Assembly (NCBI RefSeq): GCF_034190915.1
Contig: NW_026947546.1
Coordinates: 372,001-436,000, forward strand
Reading direction: 5' to 3'
Source of the DNA: Cavia porcellus
Lineage: Eukaryota; Chordata; Mammalia; Rodentia; Caviidae
DNA length: 64,000 nucleotides
A program made the position numbers and the translations under genes. Shown here piece after piece: positions 24,903 through 39,898 of this stretch. The first letter of the stretch is position 1; the number at the start of each line of letters is the position of its first letter. The notes below the pieces were generated by a model. The model searched no databases, was not told the DNA's origin, and worked only from the letters and a program-made list of their open reading frames with translations.

Positions 24903-27900
24903 ACCACCACGCGATGTTTTTCAGAAACCTATCCTACATTGCCACTGCATGTTCCCTGACCTCCCCATGCTGACCAGCCCGCGGTGCTTTTCTCCATCCT
25001 ACATTGCCACTCACTGCCTATCCTAATGCAGACCCTCCGATTCACACCACCCCGTGATGTTTTTCTCACTCCTACTAGTGAATGTAATGTAACACACACC
25101 CATACAATGCGCACCACCCCGTGATGTTTTTCTCACTCCTACTAGTGAATGTAATGTAACACACACCCATACAATGCGCACCACCCCGTGATGTTTTTCT
25201 CACTCCTACTAGTGAATGTAATGTAACACACACGCATACAATGCGCACCACCCCGCGATGTTTTACAGAAACCTATCCTACATTGCCACTGCATGTTCCC
25301 TGACCTCCCCATGCTGACCACCCCGCGGTACTTTTCTCCATCCTACATTACCACTCACTGCCTGTCCTAATTCAGAACCTCCGATTCACATCACCCCGTG
25401 ATGTTTTTCTCACTCCTACGAGTGAATGTAATGTAACACACACCCATACAATGCGCACCACCCCGTGATGTTTTTCTCACTCCTACTAGTGAATGTAATG
25501 TAACACACACCCATACAATGCACACCACCCCGCGATGTTTTTCAGATACCTATCCTACATTGCCACTGCATGTTCCCTGACCTCCCCATGCTGACCACCC
25601 CGCGGTGATTTTATCCATCCTACATTGCCACTCACTGCCTATTATAATTCAGACCCTCCGATTCTCACCACCCCGTGATGTGTTTGTCACTCCTACTAGT
25701 GAATGTAATGTGACACACACCCATACAATGCGCACCAACCCGTGATGTTTTTCTCACTCCTACTAGTGAATGTAATGTAACACACACCCAGACAATGCGC
25801 ACCACCCCGCGATGTTTTTCACAAACCTATCCTACATTGCCACTGCTTGTTCCCTGACCTCCCCATGCTGACCACCCCGCGGTGATTTTCTCCATCCTAC
25901 ATTGCCACTCACTGCCTATCCTAATTCAGACCCTCCGATCACACCACCCCGTGATGTTTTTCTCACTCCTACTAGTGAATGCAATGTAACACACACCCAT
26001 ACAATGCGCACCACCCCGTGATGTTTTTCTCACTCCTACTAGTGAAACTAATGTAACACACACCCATACAATGCGCACCACCCCGCGATGTTTTTCAGAA
26101 ACCTATCCTACATTGCCACTGCATGTTCCCTGACCTCCTCATGCTGACCACCCCGCGGTGCCTTTCGCCATCCTACATTGCCACTCACTGCCTATCCTAA
26201 TTCAGACCCTCCAATTCACACCACCTCGCGATGTTTTTCTCATCCTACTAGTGAATGTAATTTAACACACTCCCATACAATGCGCACCACCCCGCGATGT
26301 TTTTCAGAAACCTATCCTACATTGCCACTGCATGTTCCCTGACCTCCCCATGCTGAGCATCCCGCGGTGCTTTTCTCCATCCTACATTGCCACTCACTGC
26401 CTATCCTAATTCAGACCCTCCGATTCACACCACCCCGTGATGTTTTTCTCACTCCTACTAGTGAATGTAATGTAACACACACCCATACAATGCGCACCAC
26501 CCCGTGATGTTTTTCTCACTCCTACTAGTGAATGTAATGTAACACACACCCATGCAATGCGCACCACCCCGCGATGTTTTTCAGAAACCTATCCTACATT
26601 GCCACTGCATGTTCCCTGACCTCCTCATGCTGACCACCCCGCGGTGCCTTTCGCCATCCTACATTGCCACTCACTGCCTATCCTAATTCAGACCCTCCGA
26701 TTCACACCACCCCGCAATATTTTTCTCATCCTACTAGTGAATGTAATTTAACACACACCCATACAATGCGCACCACCACGCGATGTTTTTCAGAAACCTA
26801 TCCTACATTGCCACAGCATGTTCCCTGACCTCCCCATGCTGAGCACACCGCGGAGCTTTTCTCCATCCTACATTGCCACTCACTGCCTATCCTAATTCAG
26901 ACCCTCCAATTCACACCATCCCGTGATGTTTTTCTCACTCCTACTAGTGATTGTAATGTAACACACACCCATACAATGCGCACCACTCCGTGATGTTTTT
27001 CTCACTCCTACTAGTGAATGTAATGTAACACACACCCATACAATGCGCACCACCCCGTGATGTTTTTCTCACTCCTACTAGTGAATGTAATGTAACACAC
27101 ACCCATACAATGCGCACCACTCCGTGATGTTTTTCTCACTCCTACTAGTGAATGTAATGTAACACACACCCATACAATGCGCACCACCCCGTGATGTTTT
27201 TCTCACTCCTACTAGTGAATGTAATGTAACACAAACCCATACAATGCGCACCACCCCGCGATGTTTTTCAGAAACCTATCCTACATTGCCACTGCATGTT
27301 CCCTGACCTCCCCATGCTGACCAGCCCGCGGTGCTTTTCTCCATCCTACATTGCCACTCACTGCCTATCCTAATTCAGACCCTCCCATTCTCACCACCCC
27401 GTGATGTTTTTCTCACTCCTACTAGTGAATGTAATGTAACACACACCCATACAATGCGCACCACCCCGTGATGATTTTCTCACTCTGAATAGTGAATGTA
27501 ATGTAACACACACCCATACAATGCGCACCACCCCGTGATGTTTTTCTCACTCCTACTAGTGAATGTAATGTAACACACACCCATACAATGCACACCACCC
27601 CGCGATGTTTTTCAGAAACCCATCCTACATTGCCACTGCATGTTCCCTGACCTCCCCATGCTGACCACCCAACGGTGATTTTATCCATCCTACATTGCCA
27701 CTCACTGCCTATCCTAATTCAGACCCTCCGATTCACACCACCCCGCGATGTTTTTCTCATCCTACAAGTGAATGTAATTTAACACACACCCATACAATGC
27801 GCAACACCACGCGATGTTTTTCACAAACCTATCCTACATTGCCAATGCTTGTTCCCTGACCTCCCCATGCTGACCACCCCGCGGTGCTTTTCTCCATCCT

Positions 27901-30900
27901 ACATTGCCACTCACTGTTTATTATAATTCAGACCCTCCGATTCACACCACCCCGTGATGTTTTTCTCACTCCTACTAGCGAATGTAATGTAACACACACC
28001 CATACAATGCACACCACCCCGTGATGTTTTTCTCACTCCTACTAGTGAATGTAATGTAACACACACCCATACAATGCGCACCACCCCGTGATGTTTTTCA
28101 GAAACCTATCCTACATTGCCACTGCATGTTCCCTGACCTCCTCATGCTGACCACCCCGCGGTGCCTTTCGCCATCCTACATTGCCACTCAAGGCCTATCC
28201 TAATTCAGACCCTCCGATTCACACCACCCCGCGATGTTTTTCTCATCCTACTAGTGAATGTAATATAACACACACCCATACAATGCGCACCACCACGCGA
28301 TGTTTTTCAGAAACCTATCCTACATTGCCACTGCATGTTCCCTGACCTCCCCATGCTGACCACCCCGCGGTGATTTTATCCATCCTACATAGCCACTCAC
28401 TGCCTATCCTAATTCAGACCCTCCGATTCACACCACCCCGTGATGTTTTTCTCACTCCTACTAGTGAATGTAATGTAACACACACCCATACAATGCGCAC
28501 CACCCCGTGATGTTTTTCTCACTCCTACTAGTGAATGTAATGTAACACACACCCATACAATGCGCACCACCCCGCCATGTTTTTCATAAACCTATCCTAC
28601 ATTGCCACTGCATGTTCCTTGACCTCCCCATGCTGACCAGCCGGCGGTGCTTTTCTCCATCCTACATTTCCACTCACTGCCTATCCTAATTCAGACCCTC
28701 CGATTCACACCACCCCGTGATGTTTTTCTCATTCCTACTACTGAATGTAATGTAACACACACCCATACAATGCACACCACCCCGTGATGTTTTTCTCACT
28801 CCTACTAGTGAATGTAATGTAACACACACCATTACAATGCGCACCACCCCGTGATGTTTTTCTCACTCCTACTTTTGAATGTAATGTAACACACACCCAT
28901 ACAATGCACACGACCCCGCGATGTTTTTCAGAAACTTATCCTACATTGCCACTGCATGTTCTCTGTCCTGCCCATGCTGAGCACCCCTCAGTGCTTTTCT
29001 CCATCCTACATTGCCACTCACTGCCTATCCTAATTCAGACCCTCCGATTCACACCACCCCGTGATGTTTTTCTCACTCCTACTAGTGAATGTAATGTAAC
29101 ACACACCCGTACAATGCGCACCACCGCGTGATGTTTTTCTCACTCCTACTAGTGAATGTAATGTAACACACACCCATACAATGCGCACCACCCCGTGATG
29201 TTTTTCTCACTCCTACTCGTGAATGTAATGTAACACACAACCATACAATGCGCACCACCCCGCGATGTTTTTCAGAAACCTATCCTACATTGCCACTGCA
29301 TGTTCCCTGACCTCCTCATGCTTACCACCCCCGGTGCCTTTCGCCATCCTACATTGCCACTCACTGCCTATCCTAATTCAGACCCTCCGATTCACACCAC
29401 CCCGCGATGTTTTTCTCATCCTACTAGTGAATGTAATTTAACACACTCCCATACAATGCGCACCACCACGCGATGTTTTTCAGAAACCTATCCTACATTG
29501 CCACTGCATGTTCCCTGACCTCCCCATGCTGAGCACCCCGCGGTGCTCTTCTCCATCCTACATTGCCACTCACTGCCTATCCTAATTCAGACCCTCCGAT
29601 TCACACCACCCCGTGATGTTTTTCTCACTCCTACTAGTGAATGTAATGTAACACACACCCATACAATGCGCACCACCCGGTGATGTTTTTCTCACTCCTA
29701 CTAGTGAATGTAATGTAACACACACGCATACAATGCGCACCACCCCGCGATGTTTTTCAGAAACCTATCCTACATTGCCACTGCATGTTCCCTGACCTCC
29801 CCATGCTGATCACCCCGCGGTACTTTTCTCCATCCTACATTGCCACTCACTGCCTGTCCTAACTCAGAACCTCCGATTCACACCACCCCGTGATGTTTTT
29901 CTCACTCCTACTAGTGAATGTAATGTAACACACACCCATACAATGCGCACCACCCCGTGATGTTTTTCTCACTCCTACTAGTGAATGTAATGTAACACAC
30001 ACCCATACAATGCACACCACCCCGCGATGTTTTTCAGATACCTATCCTACATTGCCACTGCATGTTCCCTGACCTCCTCATGCTGACCACCCCGCGGTGA
30101 TTTTATCCATCCTACATTGCCACTCACTGCCTATCCTAATTCAGACCCTCCGATTCACACCACCCCGTGATGTTTTTCTCACTCCTACTAGTGAATGTAA
30201 TGTGACATACACCCATACAATGCGCACCAACCCGTGATGTTTTTCTCACTCCTACTAGTGAATGTAATGTAACACACACCCAGACAATGCGCACCACCCC
30301 GCGATGTTTTTCACAAACCTATCCTACATTGCCACTGCTTGTTCCCTGACCTCCCCATGCTGACCACCCCGCGGTGATTTTCTCCATCCTACATTGCCAC
30401 TCACTGCCTATCCTAATTCAGACCCTCCGATTCACACCACCCCGTGATGTTTTTCTCACTCCTACTAGTGAATGTAATGTAACACACACCCATACAATGC
30501 GCACCACCCCGCGATGTTTTTCAGAAACCTATCCTACATTGCCACTGCATGTTCCCTGACCTCCTCATGGTGACCACCCCGCGGTGCCTTTCGCCATCCT
30601 ACATTGCCACTCACTGCCTATCCTAATTCAGACCCTCCGATTCACACCACGCCGCGATGTTTTTCTCATCCTACTAGTGAATGTAATTTAACACACTCCC
30701 ATACAATGCGCACCACCACGCGATGTGTTTCAGAAACCTATCCTACATTGCCACTGCATGTTCCCTGACCTCCCCATGCTGAGCACCCCGCGGTGCTTTT
30801 CTCCATCCTACATTGCCACTCACTGCCTATCCTAGTTCAGACCCTCCGATTCACACCACCCCGTGATGTTTTTCTCACTCCTACTAGTGAATGTAATGTA

Positions 30901-31332
30901 ACACACACCCATACAATGCGCACCACCACGTGATGTTTTTCTCACTCCTACTAGTGAATGTAATGTAACACACACCCATACAATGCACACCACCCCGTGA
31001 TGTTTTTCTCACTCCTACTAGTGAATGTAATGTAACACACACCATTACAATGCGCACCACCCCGTGATGTTTTTCAGAAACCTATTCTACATTGCCACTG
31101 CATGTTCCCTGACCTCCCCATGCTGAGCACCCCGCGGTGCTTTTCTCCATCCTACATTGCCACTCACTGCCTATCCTAGTTCAGACCCTCCGATTCACAC
31201 CACCCCGTGATGTTTTTCTCACTCCTACTAGTGAATGTAATGTAACACACACCCATACAATGCGCACCACTCCGTGATGTTTTTCTCACTCCTACTAGTG
31301 AAAGTAATGTAACACACACCCATACAATGCGC
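24903..31332 (+). repeat. HOR unit U2b (canonical offsets 2136 to 8566)
   Basis: The canonical pattern resumes at offset 2136 and runs to the unit end, with 23 dimers. Compared with U1, U2a and U3 it has GCGCACC rather than GCACACC before the CAGAAACC M70 near 25240, and CTCACCACCCCG rather than CTCACGACCCCG near 25671. U4 has the same two states. Private changes include GAAACTAATG (near 26045), CACTGTTTATTA (near 27913) and CTGATCACCCCG (near 29806). Confidence 0.92.
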
Positions 31333-34300
31333 ACCACCCCGCGATGTTTTTCAGAAACCTATCCTACATTGCCACTGCATGTTCCCTGACCTCCTCATGC
31401 TTACCACCCCCGGTGCCTTTCGCCATCCTACATTGCCACTCACTGCCTATCCTAATTCAGACCCTCCGATTCACACCACCCCGCGATGTTTTTCTCATCC
31501 TACCAGTGAATGTAATTTAACACACTCCCATACAATGCGCACCACCACGCGATGTTTTTCAGAAACCTATCCTACATTGCCACTGCATGTTCCCTGACCT
31601 CCCCATGCTGAGCACCCCGCGGTGCTTTTCTCCATCCTACATTGCCACTCACTGCCTATCCTAATTCAGACCCTCCGATTCACACCACCCCGTGATGTTT
31701 TTCTCGCTCCTACTAGTGAATGTAATGTAACACACACCCATACAATGCGCACCACCCCGTGATGTTTTTCTCACTCCTACTAGTGAATGTAATGTAACAC
31801 ACACCCATACAATGCGCACCACCCCGCGATGTTTTTCAGAAACCTATCCTACATTGCCACTGCATGTTACCTGACCTCCTCATGCTGACCACCCCGCGGT
31901 GCCTTTCGCCATCCTACATTGCCACTCACTGCCTATCCTAATTCAGACCCTCCGATTCACACCACCCCGCGATGTTTTTCTCATCCTACTAGTGAATGTA
32001 ATTTAACACACACCCATACAATGCGCACCACCACGCGATGTTTTTCAGAAACCTATCCTACATTGCCACTGCATGTTCCCTGACCTCCCTAGCTGAGCAC
32101 ACCGCGGTGCTTTTCTCCATCCTACATTGCCACTCACTGCCTATCCTAATTCAGACCCTCCGATTCACACCACCCCGTGATGTTTTTCTCACTCCTACTA
32201 GTGAATGTAATGTAACACACACCCATACAATGCGCACCACTCCGTGATGTTTTTCTCACTCCTACTAGTGAATGTAATGTAACACACACCCAAACAATGC
32301 GCACCACCCCGTGATGTTTTTCTCACTCCTACTAGTGAATGTAATGTAACACACAACCATACAATGCGCACCACCCCGCGATGTTTTTCAGAAACCTATC
32401 CTACATTGCCACTGCTTGTTCCCTGACCTCCCCATGCTGACCAGCCCGCGGTGCTTTTCTCCATCCTACATTGCCACTCACTGCCTATCCTAATTCAGAC
32501 CCTCCGATTCACACCACCCCGTGATGTTTTTCTCATTCCTACTAATGAATGTAATGTAACACACACCCATACAATGCACACCACCCCGTGATGTTTTTCT
32601 CACTCCTACTAGTGAATGTAATGTAACACACACGATTACAATGCGCACCACCCCGTGATGTTTTTCTCACTCCTACTAGTGAATGTAATGTAACACACAC
32701 CCATACAATGCACATGACGCCGCGATGTTTTTCAGAAACATATCCTACATTGCCACTGCATGTTCTCTGTCCTCCCCAAGCTGACCACCCCTCAGTGCTT
32801 TTCTCCATCCTACATTGCCACTCACTGCCTATCCTAATTCAGACCCTCCGATTCACACCACCCCGTGATGTTTTTCTCACTCCTACTAGTGAATGTAATG
32901 TAACACACACCCATACAATGCGCACCACCCCGTGATGTTTTTCTCACTCCTACTAGTGAATGTAATGTAACACACACCCATACAATGCGCACCACCCCGC
33001 GATGTTTTTCCGAAACCAATCCTACATTGCCACTGCATGTTCTCTGTCCTCCCCATGCTGACCACCCCTCAGTGCTTTTCTCCATCCTACATTGCCACTC
33101 ACTGCCTATCCTAATTCAGACCCTCCGATTCACACCACCCCGTGATGTTTTTCTCACTCCTACTAGTGAATGTAATGTAACACACACCCATACAATGGGC
33201 ACCACCCCGTGATGTTTTTCTCACTCCTACTAGTGAATGTAATGTAACACACACCCATACAATGCGCACCACCCCGTGATGTTTATCTCACTCCTACTAG
33301 TGAATGTAATGTAACACACACCCATACAATGCACACCACTCCGTGATGTTTTTCTCACTCCTACTAGTGAATGTAATGTAACACACACCCATACAATGCG
33401 CACCACCCCGTGATGTTTATCTCACTCCTACTACTGAATGTAATTTAACACACACCCATACAATGCGCACCACCACGCGATGTTTTTCAGAAACCTATCC
33501 TACATTGCCACTGCATGTTCCCTGACCTCCCCATGCTGACCAGCCCGCGGTGCTTTTCTCCATCCTACATTGCCACTCACTGCCTATCCTAATGCAGACC
33601 CTCCGATTCACACCACCCCGTGATGTTTTTCTCACTCCTACTAGTGAATGTAATGTAACACACACCCATACAATGCGCACCACCCCGTGATGTTTTTCTC
33701 ACTCCTACTAGTGAATGTAATGTAACACACACCCATACAATGCGCACCACCCCGTGATGTTTTTCTCACTCCTACTAGTGAATGTAATGTAACACACACG
33801 CATACAATGCACACCACCCCGCGATGTTTTACAGAAACCTATCCTACATTGCCACTGCATGTTCCCTGACCTCCCCATGCTGACCACCCCGCGGTACTTT
33901 TCTCCATCCTACATTACCACTCACTGCCTGTCCTAATTCAGAACCTCCGATTCACATCACCCCGTGATGTTTTTCTCACTCCTACGAGTGAATGTAATGT
34001 AACACACACCCATACAATGCGCACCACCCCGTGATGTTTTTCTCACTCCTACTAGTGAATGTAATGTAACACACACCCATACAATGCACACCACCCCGCG
34101 ATGTTTTTCAGATACCTATCCTACATTGCCACTGCATGTTCCCTGACCTCCCCATGCTGACCACCCCGCGGTGATTTTATCCATCCTACATTGCCACTCA
34201 CTGCCTATTATAATTCAGACCCTCCGATTCTCACGACCCCGTGATGTTTTTGTCACTCCTACTAGTGAATGTAATGTGACACACACCCATACAATGCGCA

Positions 34301-37300
34301 CCAACCCGTGATGTTTTTCTCACTCCTACTAGTGAATGTAATGTAACACACACCCAGACAATGCGCACCACCCCGCGATGTTTTTCACAAACCTATCCTA
34401 CATTGCCACTGCTTGTTCCCTGACCTCCCCATGCTGACCACCCCGCGGTGATTTTCTCCATCCTACATTGCCACTCACTGCCTATCCTAATTCAGACCCT
34501 CCGATCACACCACCCCGTGATGTTTTTCTCACTCCTACTAGTGAATGCAATGTAACACACACCCATACAATGCGCACCACCCCGTGATGTTTTTCTCACT
34601 CCTACTAGTGAATGTAATGTAACACACACCCATACAATGCGCACCACCCCGCGATGTTTTTCAGAAACCTATCCTACATTGCCACTGCATGTTCCCTGAC
34701 CTCCTCATGCTGACCACCCCGCGGTGCCTTTCGCCATCCTACATTGCCACTCACTGCCTATCCTAATTCAGACCCTCCAATTCACACCACCTCGCGATGT
34801 TTTTCTCATCCTACTAGTGAATGTAATTTAACACACTCCCATACAATGCGCACCACCCCGCGATGTTTTTCAGAAACCTATCCTACATTGCCACTGCATG
34901 TTCCCTGACCTCCCCATGCTGAGCATCCCGCGGTGCTTTTCTCCATCCTACATTGCCACTCACTGCCTATCCTAATTCAGACCCTCCGATTCACACCACC
35001 CCGTGATGTTTTTCTCACTCCTACTAGTGAATGTAATGTAACACACACCCATACAATGCGCACCACCCCGTGATGTTTTTCTCACTCCTACTAGTGAATG
35101 TAATGTAACACACACCCATGCAATGCGCACCACCCCGCGATGTTTTTCAGAAACCTATCCTACATTGCCACTGCATGTTCCCTGACCTCCTCATGCTGAC
35201 CACCCCGCGGTGCCTTTCGCCATCCTACATTGCCACTCACTGCCTATCCTAATTCAGACCCTCCGATTCACACCACCCCGCAATATTTTTCTCATCCTAC
35301 TAGTGAATGTAATTTAACACACACCCATACAATGCGCACCACCACGCGATGTTTTTCAGAAACCTATCCTACATTGCCACAGCATGTTCCCTGACCTCCC
35401 CATGCTGAGCACACCGCGGAGCTTTTCTCCATCCTACATTGCCACTCACTGCCTATCCTAATTCAGACCCTCCAATTCACACCATCCCGTGATGTTTTTC
35501 TCACTCCTACTAGTGATTGTAATGTAACACACACCCATACAATGCGCACCACTCCGTGATGTTTTTCTCACTCCTACTAGTGAATGTAATGTAACACACA
35601 CCCATACAATGCGCACCACCCCGTGATGTTTTTCTCACTCCTACTAGTGAATGTAATGTAACACACACCCATACAATGCGCACCACTCCGTGATGTTTTT
35701 CTCACTCCTACTAGTGAATGTAATGTAACACACACCCATACAATGCGCACCACCCCGTGATGTTTTTCTCACTCCTACTAGTGAATGTAATGTAACACAA
35801 ACCCATACAATGCGCACCACCCCGCGATGTTTTTCAGAAACCTATCCTACATTGCCACTGCATGTTCCCTGACCTCCCCATGCTGACCAGCCCGCGGTGC
35901 TTTTCTCCATCCTACATTGCCACTCACTGCCTATCCTAATTCAGACCCTCCCATTCTCACCACCCCGTGATGTTTTTCTCACTCCTACTAGTGAATGTAA
36001 TGTAACACACACCCATACAATGCGCACCACCCCGTGATGATTTTCTCACTCTGAATAGTGAATGTAATGTAACACACACCCATACAATGCGCACCACCCC
36101 GTGATGTTTTTCTCACTCCTACTAGTGAATGTAATGTAACACACACCCATACAATGCACACCACCCCGCGATGTTTTTCAGAAACCCATCCTACATTGCC
36201 ACTGCATGTTCCCTGACCTCCCCATGCTGACCACCCAACGGTGATTTTATCCATCCTACATTGCCACTCACTGCCTATCCTAATTCAGACCCTCCGATTC
36301 ACACCACCCCGCGATGTTTTTCTCATCCTACAAGTGAATGTAATTTAACACACACCCATACAATGCGCAACACCACGCGATGTTTTTCACAAACCTATCC
36401 TACATTGCCAGTGCTTGTTCCCTGACCTCCCCATGCTGACCACCCCGCGGTGCTTTTCTCCATCCTACATTGCCACTCACTGTCTATTATAATTCAGACC
36501 CTCCGATTCACACCACCCCGTGATGTTTTTCTCACTCCTACTAGCGAATGTAATGTAACACACACCCATACAATGCACACCACCCCGTGATGTTTTTCTC
36601 ACTCCTACTAGTGAATGTAATGTAACACACACCCATACAATGCGCACCACCCCGTGATGTTTTTCAGAAACCTATCCTACATTGCCACTGCATGTTCCCT
36701 GACCTCCTCATGCTGACCACCCCGCGGTGCCTTTCGCCATCCTACATTGCCACTCAAGGCCTATCCTAATTCAGACCCTCCGATTCACACCACCCCGCGA
36801 TGTTTTTCTCATCCTACTAGTGAATGTAATATAACACACACCCATACAATGCGCACCACCACGCGATGTTTTTCAGAAACCTATCCTACATTGCCACTGC
36901 ATGTTCCCTGACCTCCCCATGCTGACCACCCCGCGGTGATTTTATCCATCCTACATAGCCACTCACTGCCTATCCTAATTCAGACCCTCCGATTCACACC
37001 ACCCCGTGATGTTTTTCTCACTCCTACTAGTGAATGTAATGTAACACACACCCATACAATGCGCACCACCCCGTGATGTTTTTCTCACTCCTACTAGTGA
37101 ATGTAATGTAACACACACCCATACAATGCGCACCACCCCGCCATGTTTTTCATAAACCTATCCTACATTGCCACTGCATGTTCCTTGACCTCCCCATGCT
37201 GACCAGCCGGCGGTGCTTTTCTCCATCCTACATTGCCACTCACTGCCTATCCTAATTCAGACCCTCCGATTCACACCACCCCGTGATGTTTTTCTCATTC

Positions 37301-39898
37301 CTACTACTGAATGTAATGTAACACACACCCATACAATGCACACCACCCCGTGATGTTTTTCTCACTCCTACTAGTGAATGTAATGTAACACACACCATTA
37401 CAATGCGCACCACCCCGTGATGTTTTTCTCACTCCTACTTTTGAATGTAATGTAACACACACCCATACAATGCACACGACCCCGCGATGTTTTTCAGAAA
37501 CTTATCCTACATTGCCACTGCATGTTCTCTGTCCTGCCCATGCTGAGCACCCCTCAGTGCTTTTCTCCATCCTACATTGCCACTCACTGCCTATCCTAAT
37601 TCAGACCCTCCGATTCACACCACCCCGTGATGTTTTTCTCACTCCTACTAGTGAATGTAATGTAACACACACCCGTACAATGCGCACCACCGCGTGATGT
37701 TTTTCTCACTCCTACTAGTGAATGTAATGTAACACACACCCATACAATGCGCACCACCCCGTGATGTTTTTCTCACTCCTACTCGTGAATGTAATGTAAC
37801 ACACAACCATACAATGCGCACCACCCCGCGATGTTTTTCAGAAACCTATCCTACATTGCCACTGCATGTTCCCTGACCTCCTCATGCTTACCACCCCCGG
37901 TGCCTTTCGCCATCCTACATTGCCACTCACTGCCTATCCTAATTCAGACCCTCCGATTCACACCACCCCGCGATGTTTTTCTCATCCTACTAGTGAATGT
38001 AATTTAACACACTCCCATACAATGCGCACCACCACGCGATGTTTTTCAGAAACCTATCCTACATTGCCACTGCATGTTCCCTGACCTCCCCATGCTGAGC
38101 ACCCCGCGGTGCTCTTCTCCATCCTACATTGCCACTCACTGCCTATCCTAATTCAGACCCTCCGATTCACACCACCCCGTGATGTTTTTCTCACTCCTAC
38201 TAGTGAATGTAATGTAACACACACCCATACAATGCGCACCACCCGGTGATGTTTTTCTCACTCCTACTAGTGAATGTAATGTAACACACACGCATACAAT
38301 GCGCACCACCCCGCGATGTTTTTCAGAAACCTATCCTACATTGCCACTGCATGTTCCCTGACCTCCCCATGCTGACCACCCCGCGGTACTTTTCTCCATC
38401 CTACATTGCCACTCACTGCCTGTCCTAACTCAGAACCTCCGATTCACACCACCCCGTGATGTTTTTCTCACTCCTACTAGTGAATGTAATGTAACACACA
38501 CCCATACAATGCGCACCACCCCGTGATGTTTTTCTCACTCCTACTAGTGAATGTAATGTAACACACACCCATACAATGCACACCACCCCGCGATGTTTTT
38601 CAGATACCTATCCTACATTGCCACTGCATGTTCCCTGACCTCCTCATGCTGACCACCCCGCGGTGATTTTATCCATCCTACATTGCCACTCACTGCCTAT
38701 CCTAATTCAGACCCTCCGATTCACACCACCCCGTGATGTTTTTCTCACTCCTACTAGTGAATGTAATGTGACATACACCCATACAATGCGCACCAACCCG
38801 TGATGTTTTTCTCACTCCTACTAGTGAATGTAATGTAACACACACCCAGACAATGCGCACCACCCCGCGATGTTTTTCACAAACCTATCCTACATTGCCA
38901 CTGCTTGTTCCCTGACCTCCCCATGCTGACCACCCCGCGGTGATTTTCTCCATCCTACATTGCCACTCACTGCCTATCCTAATTCAGACCCTCCGATTCA
39001 CACCACCCCGTGATGTTTTTCTCACTCCTACTAGTGAATGTAATGTAACACACACCCATACAATGCGCACCACCCCGCGATGTTTTTCAGAAACCTATCC
39101 TACATTGCCACTGCATGTTCCCTGACCTCCTCATGGTGACCACCCCGCGGTGCCTTTCGCCATCCTACATTGCCACTCACTGCCTATCCTAATTCAGACC
39201 CTCCGATTCACACCACGCCGCGATGTTTTTCTCATCCTACTAGTGAATGTAATTTAACACACTCCCATACAATGCGCACCACCACGCGATGTGTTTCAGA
39301 AACCTATCCTACATTGCCACTGCATGTTCCCTGACCTCCCCATGCTGAGCACCCCGCGGTGCTTTTCTCCATCCTACATTGCCACTCACTGCCTATCCTA
39401 GTTCAGACCCTCCGATTCACACCACCCCGTGATGTTTTTCTCACTCCTACTAGTGAATGTAATGTAACACACACCCATACAATGCGCACCACCACGTGAT
39501 GTTTTTCTCACTCCTACTAGTGAATGTAATGTAACACACACCCATACAATGCACACCACCCCGTGATGTTTTTCTCACTCCTACTAGTGAATGTAATGTA
39601 ACACACACCATTACAATGCGCACCACCCCGTGATGTTTTTCAGAAACCTATTCTACATTGCCACTGCATGTTCCCTGACCTCCCCATGCTGAGCACCCCG
39701 CGGTGCTTTTCTCCATCCTACATTGCCACTCACTGCCTATCCTAGTTCAGACCCTCCGATTCACACCACCCCGTGATGTTTTTCTCACTCCTACTAGTGA
39801 ATGTAATGTAACACACACCCATACAATGCGCACCACTCCGTGATGTTTTTCTCACTCCTACTAGTGAAAGTAATGTAACACACACCCATACAATGCGC
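31333..39898 (+). repeat. HOR unit U3, complete canonical 8566-bp unit
   Basis: This is the only uninterrupted unit of canonical length in the window, and it is the best reference copy. All 30 dimers lie at the canonical offsets; for example the CCGCCATG M70 is at 37132 (offset 5799). It shares CCTACCAGTG, CCTACTAATG and CCCCAAGCTG with U1 and U2a, but has ACCCCGCGGTG near 31893 where those two have ACCGCGCGGTG. Confidence 0.94.
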